Source: Pohlia nutans
Lineage: Eukaryota; Streptophyta; Bryopsida; Bryales; Mniaceae
Assembly (NCBI GenBank): GCA_022496805.1
Contig: CM040104.1
Coordinates: forward strand, 3,075,650 to 3,139,649
Direction: 5' to 3'
Length of the DNA: 64,000 bases
Position numbers and translations under genes: made by a program. Below the pieces are notes generated by a model that was given only the letters and a program-made list of their open reading frames with translations, ran no database searches and was not told where the DNA came from. Positions 46,030 to 58,560 of this stretch are shown here, one piece after another; position 1 is the stretch's first letter; the number at the start of each line of letters is the position of its first letter.

Positions 46030-46695
46030 AGTACTATTTGTTGTAATAGTCCATTTGAATGTGTCCCCCTTAAATGTAACCAACACCATATCCACGCCCT
46101 TCGAATTAAAAGACACAACAAAGCCGTTTGGGAACTTAGGTAACTAATATTATCATCACAAAAATCAAGATGCTACATCCTTATGAATGCATGCAAATAC
46201 AATAATAACCCACAAGAAAACACAGTACCCCAATGGCTCCTCCCATGCACATGTGGACCCCAAAGATGCCAATGTAATGCTAGATTTAAGCCCGACATTC
46301 TATGCATCCTTGGACTCCCATATCAAAATCCTTCACCACAACACCCAGACAATAACCTCACCATACAATTCATCGAATTCACATATTGCAACGATAGATT
46401 CCCGCAAGAGACCATTGACAATAAAACACACAAATACCAACCGCTAATAAATAATATTATCAACCAAGGATGGAATGTAAATCCACTCATTGTCATTACA
46501 GCCGGTGCCAGAGGAACAACACACACCCCCTCCATGAAACAATTAGAAATTAAACTAAAACTAACAGAAACCTCCATCAAACAAACATTCAAAAAAATTA
46601 ATGTCGTCGCCATTCAACATACTGCATTAATAATACTACATAAAAGAAAACTCGAAAACAATCAACCACTACCAATAAACTTAGACCCCCCCTAA
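46030..46695 (+). pseudogene. Zinc finger plus restriction-like (PD-(D/E)xK) endonuclease end of a LINE ORF
   Basis: One frame from 46030 to the stop at 46693, broken by TAA at 46141. It starts with a Cys/His cluster (TICCNSPFECVPLKC.QHHIH) followed by RHNKAVWEL, as in the region before the endonuclease of other LINEs. A second Cys cluster follows (CTCGPQRCQC), then KPDILCILG, FIEFTYCND, and later WNVNPLIVITAGARGTTHTP and a helical end with HKRKLENNQ. The KPD...E arrangement is that of the restriction-like endonuclease of R2/Dualen-type elements. The part from VITAGARGTTH on is closely similar to the end of ORF3 in the large LINE (29446-29644), but the part before it is not. Confidence 0.75.
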
Positions 46696-46704
46696 CAAAA
46701 ACCA

Positions 46705-47704
46705 CTCGGGGAGGTGACTATCGGAATTTTAGAAACCCACGTGACATAAAAAGTAGGGTCAATTTAATTTGTTTAGGGTAAAATTTATAATTTTGTTAGA
46801 ACTACCATAGCATTGGAAATATGTCCCCTACATGATTATATGTAAAATAGGGTGGTGGATAATTCCTTCATTTTAGTAATCAGTAGAAAAAAAGTAGGAT
46901 CATAGACATAGGATCCCTCTAAAAAAGTGTAGTAGGATCAATAGAATAATTATGGGTTTGACTACTTGGATGAAAAAATGTGTAATTTTTGTCCAAATTT
47001 GAATCAAGCTTAGCGTGTTAGTATGGAAGGAATGTCGTGGGATTTTTTTGGAGGAAAGAATGTGTTGGCGCTCCTCCACGGCTGTTGGGTTTTGCAACGG
47101 CGCTGAACATGTGGGACCTTGCTGGATGCTTAGAACTTGACAGCCTCCACTTTCACCCTCAATCGCTTCTTGCGATCGGTTTTGGTTTTGTCACAATCTT
47201 AGTCCTTGATCGTCAAGCTTACGCTTTTTCTAAGCATTTTATAGGGTTTCTTTCATGCAGATTGATATTGCAGAGTGACCACTTCCTTTGCAATGTTTTC
47301 TGCGTGTATTTGGTTTAGGGTTTGGCTTTTATGGTTTGTCCCTTCTTTGTTGGTTTTGTGATTAGGATTTCGCTCAAGTTTTGGTAGAGCAATTTCAGGG
47401 TAAGGCTTGCTTAGGGTTTGGGTAAGCATAGACAGTTAGGTGAAGCGTGGAGTTCGGTTTCGCAATGCTATAGTATTTCGTCCACTATTTGGTACTTGTA
47501 CAATTTATAAAAAAAATATTGTGCCAAAAATTAGCCTCTCTAAACAATTACAAATGAATATAGGGTGCTAAAAAATACGTCAAAGTAGCTTTTTATCTAC
47601 AAATAGGGAGGGAACAAATATTGAGAGGTGTATAAATATCTCCCTATTAAATACCCCATTATCGCACATGGTTACGAAAGGTAAGGGGGTGTGATCGCCC
47701 CGAG
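46705..47704. mobile_element. 1000-bp hAT-like element inside the LINE relative
   Basis: The ends are CTCGGGGAGGTGAC at the left and GTGATCGCCCCGAG at the right. The flanks are an exact 8-bp duplication AAAAACCA (46697-46704 and 47705-47712). It shares its termini with 35627-35880. No transposase frame. Bases 47037-47420 are GC-richer and look like a plant 5' leader and exon (TTTCATGCAG acceptor-like, TTAGGGTTT motifs), possibly captured host sequence. Confidence 0.88.
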
Positions 47705-48195
47705 AAAAACCAACAATAGTGTAGTGGTAAAGACCACTATTATGTCACAGGTTAATAGGTCGTGGCTGGTTGGGTGACTCTAAACTTTCCTGCCTATGAT
47801 ATCTCACCAGCAGTACCAAGCCATGCACATTACACCTCTGCTCATACGAATTCTCCCCCTCAGAGAATCAAACCCGGACCAGATCAGAATAAGTTAAAGC
47901 CCCTCCTCCCACCCAACCACAGGCTCATGACTTGGTGTTCAACACAAAACTACCTAAGCTATCTATCCTACCAAACACCCAAAAACCAAAGGTAAGTCTC
48001 TCAAAACCCTATCCTCTGGTTTATGTTATTTATTGGTTACTGGTCACTAGAGTGTCTATTCCCGAAAGGGGAGAGTAGTTTTGTACTATTGTCCATCTGT
48101 CTAGTGGACATTGGGTCAATGACATTACGAACAGACACTTTATTCACGCCGGCCTTGCAAAACGACCGGAGTTTATATCTATCTATCCATTTGAA

Positions 48196-49086
48196 TGATT
48201 TCCATTTTGGCGCCACGATTGACTTAAATGTTCGCCTTGGACTTTGATTATTGTGTGCCTTGAAGGGCTCATCAAACAATAATTAAAAATACGTGCATAA
48301 GGTTCTTTAGCAGTTAGTAGAGTCCACCTTTTTCAATAATATCACTAGATGCTTTAATAGTGTCTCACCACCCAACTTCTTTAGCTAAAGATGATGTACA
48401 CTAGCCAAGATTTGGGAATTTGCTATAGTCATTTGGAAATAGTAACCTGATTTTGAGGTGTTGTAGAGAAGAACTAAAGAACCTTTTGTGACAAATGCCA
48501 AATGTGTTGTGGCTTGGATAATACTCTTTCATATGATGTCTGCATTGGGATACAACTACCAAAGTTTTTTCACTAATATGTTGGTATTGCCCTTCACTAT
48601 GCTTTAGATTGACGATGTTTTAAGCCTTCATTGCGATTACTCTAAGTTTACCAAAGTACTAATTTGGTTTTTTTTTTATAAATACAACAACTCGACATTA
48701 TCACCAAGTTTTAGAGGCCTATTTTTATAATGCCAAGACATCTTTGTCATTATCTCATTGGCTAGTTATGAATGAGAGTTATAATCCATATGCCTTCTCC
48801 TCATTATAAATTTTAAAATATGTTCATTTCATATTAGGAGTGATGTTAGTGAACGTTTTAGGAATAAATTCAGGTAGACTTTTGAACTACCATAACCTTG
48901 TAGTAGTTCTGGCACAAATTAAATCAAAGTGCCATGTGTCTCTTTGTTATTGGTTGACTCATGGACAAGAAGATGTGGATGGCCGGAAAGTTGACGTGGA
49001 ACTCTAGGGTTATCGGAGCTCCTACTAAGTTATCGATTCACTTTGTAAAGATCATTTTGGACACCAAGTTGGGATATATCTTTAGA
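48196..49086. other. Intergenic DNA
   Basis: AT-rich; no supported gene or repeat. Confidence 0.4.
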
Positions 49087-49631
49087 TTAACCCCTAAAGG
49101 TCATTTCATGTTTTGTAAAAGTCAAAGCCCTACAATTTGCATGCTTGAAATATTACATTGTATGCTATATAATTTTTCATAGATAGTCATCAACATTATG
49201 GAAATATAACAAAAATTTCAACATGATTGGAAGATATTTTAAATATATTTACAAATTTTATCATACAAACAAGATAAAAATTCAAACTAAACATATCTTC
49301 AACAAATTTAATATCAAAAATTATATTTGACGTAGGTAAAATTTATGTTTATAAGTAGTTAAAAAATGAAGTGAAGAAATTAAAAGAGAAGCATGATTGG
49401 GACATCCTTAGAAAGCCTTTTGTATTTTGGACACTCAAATCTCAAATTTCTCAACAATGTTAAATCCTCAAATAAAGTCTACTCTCCAATTCCAATGATC
49501 AAAAGATGTATCATATCTTCATTTAAACGTCTAATGAAAACACCGACTCGAACCAAGCTAAAACACTTGATTTTTTGAGGCTTGGACCAAAAATCATCCA
49601 AAAAATGAATGGTTGGACATTTAGGGGTTAA
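49087..49631. mobile_element. 545-bp TTAA-flanked element
   Basis: It begins TTAACCCCTAAAGGTC and ends GGACATTTAGGGGTTAA. The interior is AT-rich and not clearly shared with the other families in this window. Confidence 0.75.
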
Positions 49632-50371
49632 CCAAAAAGTATAGGTTCAACCATTAAACGACTTGACATTTTATCCAATAATGCCCAACTTTCAAGCATT
49701 TCCTAATTCACAACCTACTATGCCTTTTGTTGAGCAAATGTGTCACAAGAAGATAGACTATTGGTTCATCGGTTAAAACTCATAATCAAAGTTTAGTCTT
49801 TTGAATCACTTGATCGACTATAAAACTAAAATTGGACGATGTAGATAAATGAATGTACAATAGACTATATCCTATAACCGATTTGGACCTATCGACCCTT
49901 ACCGATTATATAGTCCACAATTCCAGAAATTGGTTACAAAAAGATGCCAAGTCGTGGTTGCATCTTGCATGGGGTACTTTGCAAAAACATCACAAGCCTT
50001 CAACTTAATTTGTTGCATCCCGTTGTTTGCTTCTTTAGTACTTTAGTTTTCAGTCGTGCAAGCAGTTTAGGGTCCTTTAGTACTTTGGTTTTCCATTTTT
50101 CTTTAAATTTTATTTTCCATTTTCTTTTTCCTTTAAAATTATTTTTTCTTTAACTGGACATTTTCCTAAATGGAACAATGATCAAACCAAGCAAATGCCG
50201 AGCACAAAGACTACCTTACAACATAACACTCGCAAACAATTTCGAACCCAACCATTATGCCTTGCACCATTTTGCAACTCCAAGTCCCACCCACCCCCAA
50301 CCAAGTTAGTAATCGTCTTGAATTACAAACCTAAAGACCAAGACTTGTTGACATCATCACAACAAGAGAGC
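49632..50371. other. Intergenic DNA
   Basis: AT-rich, no supported gene. It may be part of a decayed transposon together with 50372-50700. Confidence 0.35.
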
Positions 50372-50700
50372 TCAATGATGAGCCCGAACTCTAACCTTTG
50401 AATCATGCCAAATCCCAATTGCTTCCTTGAAAGGAAAGCTCTCCAAGTCCCATAAACCTTGGGAGAACATGCGAACGCATGTGCCTAAATGACCCCCTAG
50501 ACGGTTGCCCACTTTGTTTTGGATAAAACCAAAAGTTGAGAAAGTGCGCTTATCTTCTGTGAATCCAAGTTCTGCAAATCCAAAGGCCACCACAATTGCG
50601 ATTTCCAACAATTTGATCCACTCACAAAAGATTGGGACAAAGAACTTGTTGTTATACCATTCTTGTTAGAGACATGCAACAAGCTAAAGGTGAAACTCAA
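50372..50700 (-). pseudogene. Fragment of a hAT/DUF659-like transposase
   Basis: On the minus strand, RTFSTFGFIQNKVGNRLG, then CVRMFSQGLWDLESFPFKEA and IGIWH, resemble the C-terminal dimerisation part of hAT-type transposases (the ERxFSxxGxIxxKxRNRL pattern). The upstream part continues in another frame with a WW pair, so the fragment is frameshifted. The rest of the protein is absent. Confidence 0.5.
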
Positions 50701-51071
50701 AGCCACAAAGAGTATTTAAAGCAAGTAGCTCAAGTGGCATCATCTAAATTGGATGTCGTATGAGTCCGAACGTATGAGTCCGAACGCCTTAAACTTGTGA
50801 TAACTGTGCTACACTAGTTGTGTTTTGGACCAATACAATGGTTATCTTGCCATCATTCAGTAATAATGAAACAACTCCACCACAATTTCACATCTTCAAT
50901 TATAAGCTACTACACAACGGTAAAAATGGATGCTGACACTTGCAAAATGGGCGATTTTTGTGAAGAAAAGCACAATTCCGCTTATGCTAATCTCGTCCTA
51001 ATATGCACAGTTAAGGGTTTGTCTGAAAGAAACACTAATCTACTCTAAACACGACTCTAAATTACAGTCTA

Positions 51072-51199
51072 CCCTCCATACAATGACAACATTATTGTTT
51101 CGAGGATACACATGGGACGAGTCATTTCTGTGACTAATCCATGCCTGCCACCTTGAAGTTAGGGCTAACTTCCCAAACATATGTCATAATAGAGAGGAA
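51072..51199. repeat. Dispersed ~130-bp repeat, copy 3
   Basis: It matches 8967-9091 and 37516-37646 (GTGACTAATCCATGCCTGCCA, TGTCATAATAGAGAGG). It ends 20 bases from the stop codon of the J-protein gene, so it probably forms part of that gene's 3' untranslated region. Confidence 0.75.
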
Positions 51200-51218
51200 C
51201 AACTGTACCGTTCCGGAA

Positions 51219-54200
51219 TCATAATGTCGGTGTCTGGTATACAGGCTCGAAAGTGAGGTCACCAACCAAGGCTTTCGTGACAAAATCTTCCACGCCCTCC
51301 AGTGTCAATGGACCCCTGTATAATGCCGACCTGCCTCTGCGAGGCTTGTAGGCCACCAAAACTGTGTCAACGCTGGAAAGGTCAACTGCCGAAAATGCTT
51401 TCATGAAGGTAGCCCGCTTGGCTGCATCCACCAGGCTGTATGACACTGGCTGTGATCCATGAGCTTTTCTAACAAACGACTTTTGCGAGATCTGCACCAA
51501 ACACATATAATTCAATTGGTTAGTCCAAACAGCACTTCTAAACGAGAGCCTCATCTTAAAAATAACAATGCCATTATGCCAATATTAAATTAATGTCAAT
51601 TTACAACGTCAACTTCATAGCTATCAATGTAATATTAAATCAACCTCAATGATGTGATGCTATTTTAATGTTGGTTCTGTAAAACTATATAAGTATGACA
51701 TCAGTCTAACATTGGCTTAACCCCTAAAGGATTCATGGTTTTAAAATACTAATTGATCATATTGTGAAAACATAAATCAGATGGGGTTAAATTTTATATC
51801 ACCAGAATCAATAACGAGCATTGTATTTGTTGGTCAAGAAATAACAAAAAATTGAACAAGAAGTCCACAAAACAAAGAGCTATGCTAAAACAAACATGAG
51901 GTCCGATTTGGGCTTCTTGGTCCTTTAGGGGTTAAGGTTGTTTGCTATGTTGAAACTAAGAGACAGTAAATGAACATGAGAATAGCATTAATCTACTGCC
52001 TCCTAATATTTGAGATGGGCTTGCCTCAATCACACAATTTTGGTCTACCGAGAATTTACAATGCCTGAAAGAAAGCCTTGTTAGAATGAACCTGTGGAAC
52101 ATGGTAAGGAAAACGAACCTCGTGGAGAATCTGCTTGGCTTTTCCCTCTCCTTTGCTGGATTTGGAGGTAGCAATGATACACAAGGATGAATCCGGTCCA
52201 CACACTTTCTTCATATTCTTTTGGGTCAAATAAGCAACAACAGGTTCAGAATCTCTTTTGGTTCTTTCTAAATCGCGGTCCTTCTTTTCGAGCTTCTCCA
52301 AAAAGGTTCTCAAAGCTCCAACAGAGTTTTTATCAAATATGATGTTCTCTAAGTGAAGCTGCTCTCCAGTAGAGAGTAGTCCCACGACCGTTGGAAATTG
52401 GCTTGCTCCAAGCTTCTTAGCGATAGGATCCTCCTCGGTATTGACGGTCTGCACGAATTCAACTTTGCAACTTAGCATCAACGATACTGATGCTCAAAGC
52501 TGCTAACAATAAAGGCCAAATGTTACCAAGACACAAAATTCCTATCAGGATATCATATTACGAATGAGATTCGATTCAGAAACAAGAGATCTGAAGCTCA
52601 AACCAAAAATGGTGCTGGCAATCGTAGCATGATTACTTCAGAGTATTCCTTGAGATCAATCCATTAAGGTAGAGAACGAAAAGCACAGAATTTTCTTACT
52701 CGGTACTCATAACAGTCAATCCGGTTCTCAAATTCTCCACATATGGCAAGCCATGCAACTGGTAAGTCCTTGGTCTTTCTGACCAAAATAGCCCACGGTC
52801 GCTCCTGATCCTTCGACATAGCTTCCATAAAGTTTTGGTGAGTGAGAGAAGTTACTAGAGGAGAGAACTGTTGGTTGTAGAAGTTTAACAAAGCTTTGGT
52901 TGTCCAATCTCCAACGTGTGCCACTGGTTTCGACTTTCCTTCCGCTTTGAAGGGATACATCAGGAGCTTGGGAAATAGTTGAACCTCTTGCTCTTTACAA
53001 AATTTACCCTGGCTTTCGCAGTCAATAGCACCGACCTGGACCAACTGTCTGTTAATAGACATAATAAGATCCAGACTCATGTTCATAAGATTATGATGAA
53101 TCAAAAATAGATAACAGATGCACAAAGCCAACAAAGCTCGGAATGCACCACAGAAAACTTATTTCATGAAGAGGCATGGCAAAGACTGGTATTAATCTCA
53201 CCTTGAGAATTCCCTTCATTTCTTCGGCAAAAGATGCCAGGACCTTCAGACGGTCATTGATTCCCGGGTAATCTGGCACAAAATATAGGACAGCCCAAGA
53301 GATTTTACTTGTCCCCAACACCTGTGTTTTGAATTTTTTAGGGGTTAAATTTTCAATCCCTTGGGGCAAATCCACAGCCTTATGGCTCTTCGCTTTAGGC
53401 TCTCCACTTCCTCCCTCTTTGGGCTCTGTGAAGGAGCTAAAAAGATTATCAAACATCCCACCCCCAAAGTTTCCAAAGTTCCCAAAACCATAGCCAGGGT
53501 TCCCTTCCTCCTCATTTCCAGTGAACTTGTTGTACATGTTTCGAGCCCAACCCGTTTGTCCTTCTCCAGATTGTTTCCTTTTAGAATTAGACTGCCTAGA
53601 CTGTCTTGATTGAGAATTGCCAAAAAACTGTGAAAATCCACCCTCTCCAGCCTGTTGGTTAGGACCGCCAAACGTGAAGGTAAATGTTCGACCACCCTGC
53701 CCACCGGCTTGTTGGAAAAAAGGACCACCGCTTTGAAACTGTTGCCCTGCATATTGTCCACCGAAATTCCCGCCTCCATATCCACCCTGGGATCCTCCGA
53801 ATCCCTGACCCTTTTCATCACCAGTCAAATCGTACTGCTTTCTCTTCTCTGCATCCGAAAGTACTTCATATGCTGCACCACAAATAAACTTACATGAGCG
53901 AATAATACAAAATGTGCAAATATATAAATGTATGATAATTGCATGCGCACTTATCACACAGCTGTCTCTACAAAACCGCATACCTGAATAATAACATTTA
54001 CAAACCAATTTCGTTATAATCTCAAACTCTAGAGCTAAAAATGAACGAGAAAACGTAAACGAAAACCCTAAACCCTAAGTCCTTGGACGACCGGATGAGT
54101 TAGAAATCATACCGTGACTAATTTCCTCGAACTTTGATTGGGCGTTCTTTGCTTTGTTTTTGTCAGGATGAAACTTCAACGATTGTCTGTTCCAAAAAAC

Positions 54201-54683
54201 ATTTATCAGAATGGTGAAAAATCTCTCAATTCGGTTTTCATACTGTAGGACGCGAAACTAAGGATAATAAAGAGAGGTTCATTCTAGACGCACTAACTAT
54301 CAACACAGGCTTAAAGAGGTCGGTGCTCACTTGTGAAATGCTTTCTTAATATCTCGTTCGCTGGCATTCTTATCAACTCCTAAAACCTGCAATCCAAAAA
54401 TCAAAATGCTTACAATCAATAAAATTTTCAACAAAAATATCTGCCCTCAATACCACACGTAGAAGAGTTGCTCTTCCAGAACAAAGCCACATCATCACTG
54501 TTTCCCAAACGAGTCAGCTACATGAGAAAAATACGAGAATTCTTTTGCATATTTGGAGACAGAAAAGAGTGTTGAATTCCAAAGAGCGAGATTACTAACC
54601 TTATAGAGATCCTTCGCATCGACCGCCACCACAATAATGAGAAGCAGAAAATAAACGAAGACACGTAAGTTCAACTGTGCCAT
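51219..54683 (-). CDS. ER J-domain protein with thioredoxin-like domains (TMS1/ERdj3A-like), 7 exons
   Basis: Exons: 54600-54683, 54331-54386, 54113-54186, 53202-53872, about 52700-53035, about 52119-52462 and 51219-51491; roughly 610 residues. The ATG at 54683 starts a signal peptide (NLRVFVYFLLLIIVVAVDA). A J domain follows directly (VLGVDKNASERDIKKAFHK, HPDK, AYEVLSDAEKRKQYDL). Then a Gly/Phe/Gln-rich linker, a thioredoxin-like domain (SWAVLYFVPDYPG, lacking CxxC), a second such domain (VNTEEDPIAKKLGASQFPTV) and a conserved C terminus (SYSLVDAAKRATF, VAYKPRRGRSALYRG). This plan is that of Arabidopsis TMS1/ERdj3A, an ER J-protein that stimulates BiP and aids protein quality control in heat and pollen growth. 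The exon 5/6 joint is not resolved: a donor at GACT|GTTATG joined to CAAAG|TTGAA keeps frame. An M1 MITE sits in the last intron. Confidence 0.9.
51717..51935. mobile_element. M1 TTAA-flanked MITE in the last J-protein intron
   Basis: It begins TTAACCCCTAAAGGATTC and ends TTGGTCCTTTAGGGGTTAA. One of the cleanest copies: TTAA is intact on both sides. Confidence 0.9.
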
Positions 54684-55792
54684 TTTCCGCAAACCCTAAT
54701 TATGGTCTCCGCCGAATTCCGAAACGAGCTACTTACACCGATCCTGATCAATCGCATGGAATCAATTTCCGAGAGAACTAACACAGAGGAGCTAATGCAG
54801 AGACGGAGAGTATAATATCATCGATGCACTAAAACTCGTGAAAAGAATTGCAAAAACTAAGTTACAGAAGCAAAAAAATTCAGAATGCGCCGAATTGCGT
54901 GCAAGGCAGAGCTCGAATTGCCATTTCTACACAAATCTGTCATTCAACACTAAGGAAATTAAACCTGAATTCACGCCGCATTGAATTGAAGGGTCGGTCT
55001 CTGCATCAGCCTAGCAAGGATTACTGGCAACGCGTCGGCACTCTGATAACAATACCCTACGTCACCAGGAGGGGAGGAGCCACTGGTGTTGTGCCATGTG
55101 GACTTGCCAGGTGGCAGGGGACGTTCATTGGTGGGAGACCTAGAGTAGAATATTCCGGAGAGTTCTGGATCCATCTTTGGTGGATTGGGGCGGCGGAGGT
55201 TTTAGACTATATTGACTTCCGTTTGGGAAGAATTCAAAGTTAGGGACGCTTTACATGAGGGTGAAGGCCATTAGAATTTATAGAATTTATAGAATCAAAT
55301 ATAGTAAATATAGTAAGGGGTGAAGAAGAAAGAAAGCTTTGAGAGGGTGAAGGAGAGCTGGGTTTTTGTTTTGGTTCAATGCAATTTTTGGAGCAGGAGC
55401 CGTGTCAGGGTTTGTCTTTAGTGCATTAGAATATAATTTTAGCCCATTAAAATGTAAATTTCAAGGAATAGCTTTGACCCCATCATGTACTAAAAGTCTT
55501 TAGGTTGATTTTGTGAATTCAACCAATGAGTTTCATGGTTTCAAGCTTGTCAGACCTTTGTGTAAAGCGACTTTAGCATAAAAACCACTTTATATATGAA
55601 GTTGAGTCCATTTTGATTAATAAGAGCATGTCCAACAGTTGTTCATTGTGCACTAAGTTCACATCCAAGATGAAGTGAAAAACTTTCCTAGCAACAACCA
55701 CCAAGCGTGCTTGGAATAGAGTGCACCAACCAAATTACATACTACTACTTTTGTTACTACATGGGACAATCATAATCATGGAGAATAAATTA
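54684..55792. other. Upstream region of the J-protein gene
   Basis: Presumed promoter and 5' leader for the minus-strand gene. An open frame at 54848-55243 on the plus strand has no recognisable domain, and I leave it uncalled. Confidence 0.4.
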
Positions 55793-56368
55793 TTAACCCT
55801 TAACTACCCAACCATGCATATTTTGCATGATGTACAGAATCAAACTTGGATTTCTCATCTATCATGCACTTTTTGCAGTAAAATGTTTTTAGTGAATTTT
55901 TTTATGGGAAGTTAGCTTTGTGCATGTGTGATCCGATTAGAAAGGGGATGATTTGTGAAACTTTATGCCTCATTTTATGTTGTACTTTTTCGCCAAAAAT
56001 TTCGAAGATTTTAGTCTAAAAGTGCTCTTGAAAAAAAAACCTCATAAAATTAAGCAATCAAAAAATCTCCAAAAATCACTACACTTAGAGTATTACATTT
56101 TAACCCATCACAACAAATTTCATCCACAAATTGTCAATATCTTATTCGTAATCAAATTACAAAATAATTTTGAATTTTATATTCTAAAATTTATAGAAAA
56201 TTACTGGTGAAAGCAATCGCAAATCTAACCATATGGATAGAATCTAAAATTCATAGTGTACAACTTTTATTCATACATCAAGTTCAAAATATCCATCTTA
56301 GTTGCATTTTTTGATTCATCTTTTCAAACTGTCCAAACTGGACAAGGGTGAGGACGTTTAGGGGTTAA
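55793..56368. mobile_element. M2 TTAA-flanked MITE (576 bp)
   Basis: It begins TTAACCCTTAACTACCC and ends GAGGACGTTTAGGGGTTAA. The interior (TCATGCACTTTTTGCAGT, AAAGGGGATGATTTGTGAA, GAGTATTACATTT) is close to 57550-58130. Confidence 0.85.
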
Positions 56369-57005
56369 ACTTAACTTCAAAAAGTATGAGCATGATCTTG
56401 TCAAAGAATAGGACAAAATGCTTGATGTAAGAACCACCCCTCACTATATTGACAATATTTGGTGTGCAAATATCAAACTCCACACTATAAGAGGTACTTT
56501 ATCATTAAGGATTAGAGTTGGTGAGTGGAAAACAGCTACTACTGGACTTGCTCTAAGAGGGCTCGAATCCATGTCTTTCATTGACCCAGACCTTGAAATA
56601 ACCCAACCCTTTTGCACCAAGACTTGAGGTCAAAACTTGCAAACCAATTTAAAAAAATTAAAAACGGCAAGGTTTAAACTGGGCTAATTTGAACTTTTTA
56701 AAAAATAGGACAATTATTTCTGGATAGAGGCAGGATGACACAAGGAACATTTTGATTTTGAAAACAAATTCTAGAAAGTATTGTGCGTTTATGGTCGACA
56801 ATTGAATTCAATTAGTGCAAGATATGCACACTCATTGTTTAATACTACATTTTTTTACTACAAAACATTGTTTTTTTAATAACTACAAGAATAAAGGACA
56901 AATGTGCCTCTTTAATGCTTTTGATTCATTATAGTTTAGGAAATGTAATAAAACAATTAGTGCATATTGCTAAGACACAGTAATCATAAAATAAAGAAAA
57001 CCCAT
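56369..57005. other. Intergenic DNA
   Basis: No supported gene; AT-rich. Confidence 0.4.
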
Positions 57006-57553
57006 TTAACCCTTTAACGTCCCAATTCAACACTATTTTCAAAGAAGCGTTATAAAATGTTTGATGGAAACCAAAAATGGAGTTGATGTACAAAGAAAAT
57101 TTGAAAATGCCAATGTGAAGGACACATCTGTACGGTTAGATGTATCATATTTTTTATTAATAATTTTAAAATAATTTTGCAAGGTTTTCTCTTGAAATTC
57201 AATTAAAAATCCCAAATTAACACAAAAAAACTGAAAAATATTGGAATGAAATTGGAATAACATGCACTATGCGATGGTATGGTTTTCATTATTTGATTCT
57301 ACTTATTTTGGAAAATCATGTTTAAGGTCTCACTTTTTGAACTAAGAATGAAACTTGACATAAACCAATTGTGTTATTTTTCCAAAAATCATGATAACCT
57401 ATTTTGAAGATCCACACCGTACAAAGAATAGTCAACTTACACAAGAACCCAAAAAAGAATTGGTAGATGAAAACTGTCCACTTTGGATGGAAATCAAACA
57501 ACTTTAATCTGTTCGTCGTCCAATATATGAACGTTGGCGCGCTACAGGGTTAA
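57006..57553. mobile_element. M3 TTAA-flanked MITE
   Basis: It begins TTAACCCTTTAACGTCCC (first base shared with a T run) and ends GCTACAGGGTTAA. The interior matches 15190-15605 in reverse. Its last TTAA is also the first TTAA of the next element. Confidence 0.8.
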
Positions 57554-58130
57554 TCCCTAACTGCCTATTGTAAGCGTCCATTTTTTGGACGATGTACAGA
57601 TTTCATCCAAAATTTCTCATCCGTCATGCACTTTTTGCACTGTGGAATTTTTACAGTAGATTCTATGGGAAGTTAGCTTCACGCATATGTGATCCGATTA
57701 GAAAGGGGATGATTTGTGAATTTTATATGCCTCATTTCATGTTGTAGTGATTCACCCAAAATTTTGAAGATTTTAGTGTAAAAGTGTTCTAAAAAACGTC
57801 AACTCATAAAATTAAGCAACCAAAAAATCTCCAAAATCACTACACTTAGAGTATTACATTTCAACCAATCACAAAAAATGTCATCCGTAGATTGTCAATA
57901 TCTTATTCGTAATTGAATTATAAAATAATTTTGAATTTCATGTTTCAAAATTTATACAAAATTATTGGTAATAGCAATCATAGATCTAACCGTATAGATA
58001 GAATCTAAAATTCATAATGTACAACTTTTATTCATATATCAAGTTCAAAATATCCCTCTAGGTTGCATTTTATAATGCATCTTTGCAAAACTGCCAAATT
58101 TAGAGAGGGCTCTAGGCATTTAGGGGTTAA
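57550..58130. mobile_element. M2 TTAA-flanked MITE, sharing a TTAA with its left neighbour
   Basis: It begins TTAATCCCTAACTGCC and ends GGCATTTAGGGGTTAA. The interior is M2 forward (TCATCCGTCATGCACTTTTT, GCCTCATTTCATGTTGTAGTG). Confidence 0.85.
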
Positions 58131-58560
58131 AGATTAGAGTCTAAAAAAATGATAAAACTCAAGTGATAGAAAATATTCAAAAGATTACAATCCACAAAGA
58201 ATAAAATCAAAGTACAATAGAATATTCTCTCATATCATCCAAAGAGTATTACAACCTCTATTTATACCCCTTTCAAAGAAATAAGTTACGTTTATGCAAA
58301 AAAATACAATTGACATTCTTTTGTGATGCATAATAAAACCATTCATTAGAATGATACGATTTTCATGCATCATACCAAACTTCACTTTCAAAAAACCACA
58401 ATCTTCATTTTTGATGAGTTTTTTTTCTTTTCTTTTTCTTTTCTTTATTGTATTATATTAATAATTAATTGGATGTCTGCACTGCTCATCAACCACATCC
58501 CACAAACCTTTTTTTGTGTTTGCGAGATCAACATTCTTGTACAAATTACATGTTGCCAAG

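Larger units (their letters stand above)
46020..48195 (+). mobile_element. 5'-truncated LINE relative, interrupted by a 1000-bp hAT-like element
   Basis: The left piece (about 46020-46704) encodes a Cys/His finger and a restriction-like endonuclease. The right piece (47705-48195) aligns with the 3' region of the large LINE and ends in a short ATCT tail (GTTTATATCTATCTATCC). The reading frame has one in-frame stop (46141). The 5' limit is where the similarity to LINE coding sequence ends and is approximate. Confidence 0.8.

Noticed and set aside
47037..47318. Independent gene in the 1000-bp element
   Set aside because: The frame has no domain and is bounded by transposon termini; noted only as possibly captured sequence.
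54848..55243. 131-codon open frame divergent from the J-protein gene
   Set aside because: No recognisable motif and it overlaps the presumed promoter of the minus-strand gene.
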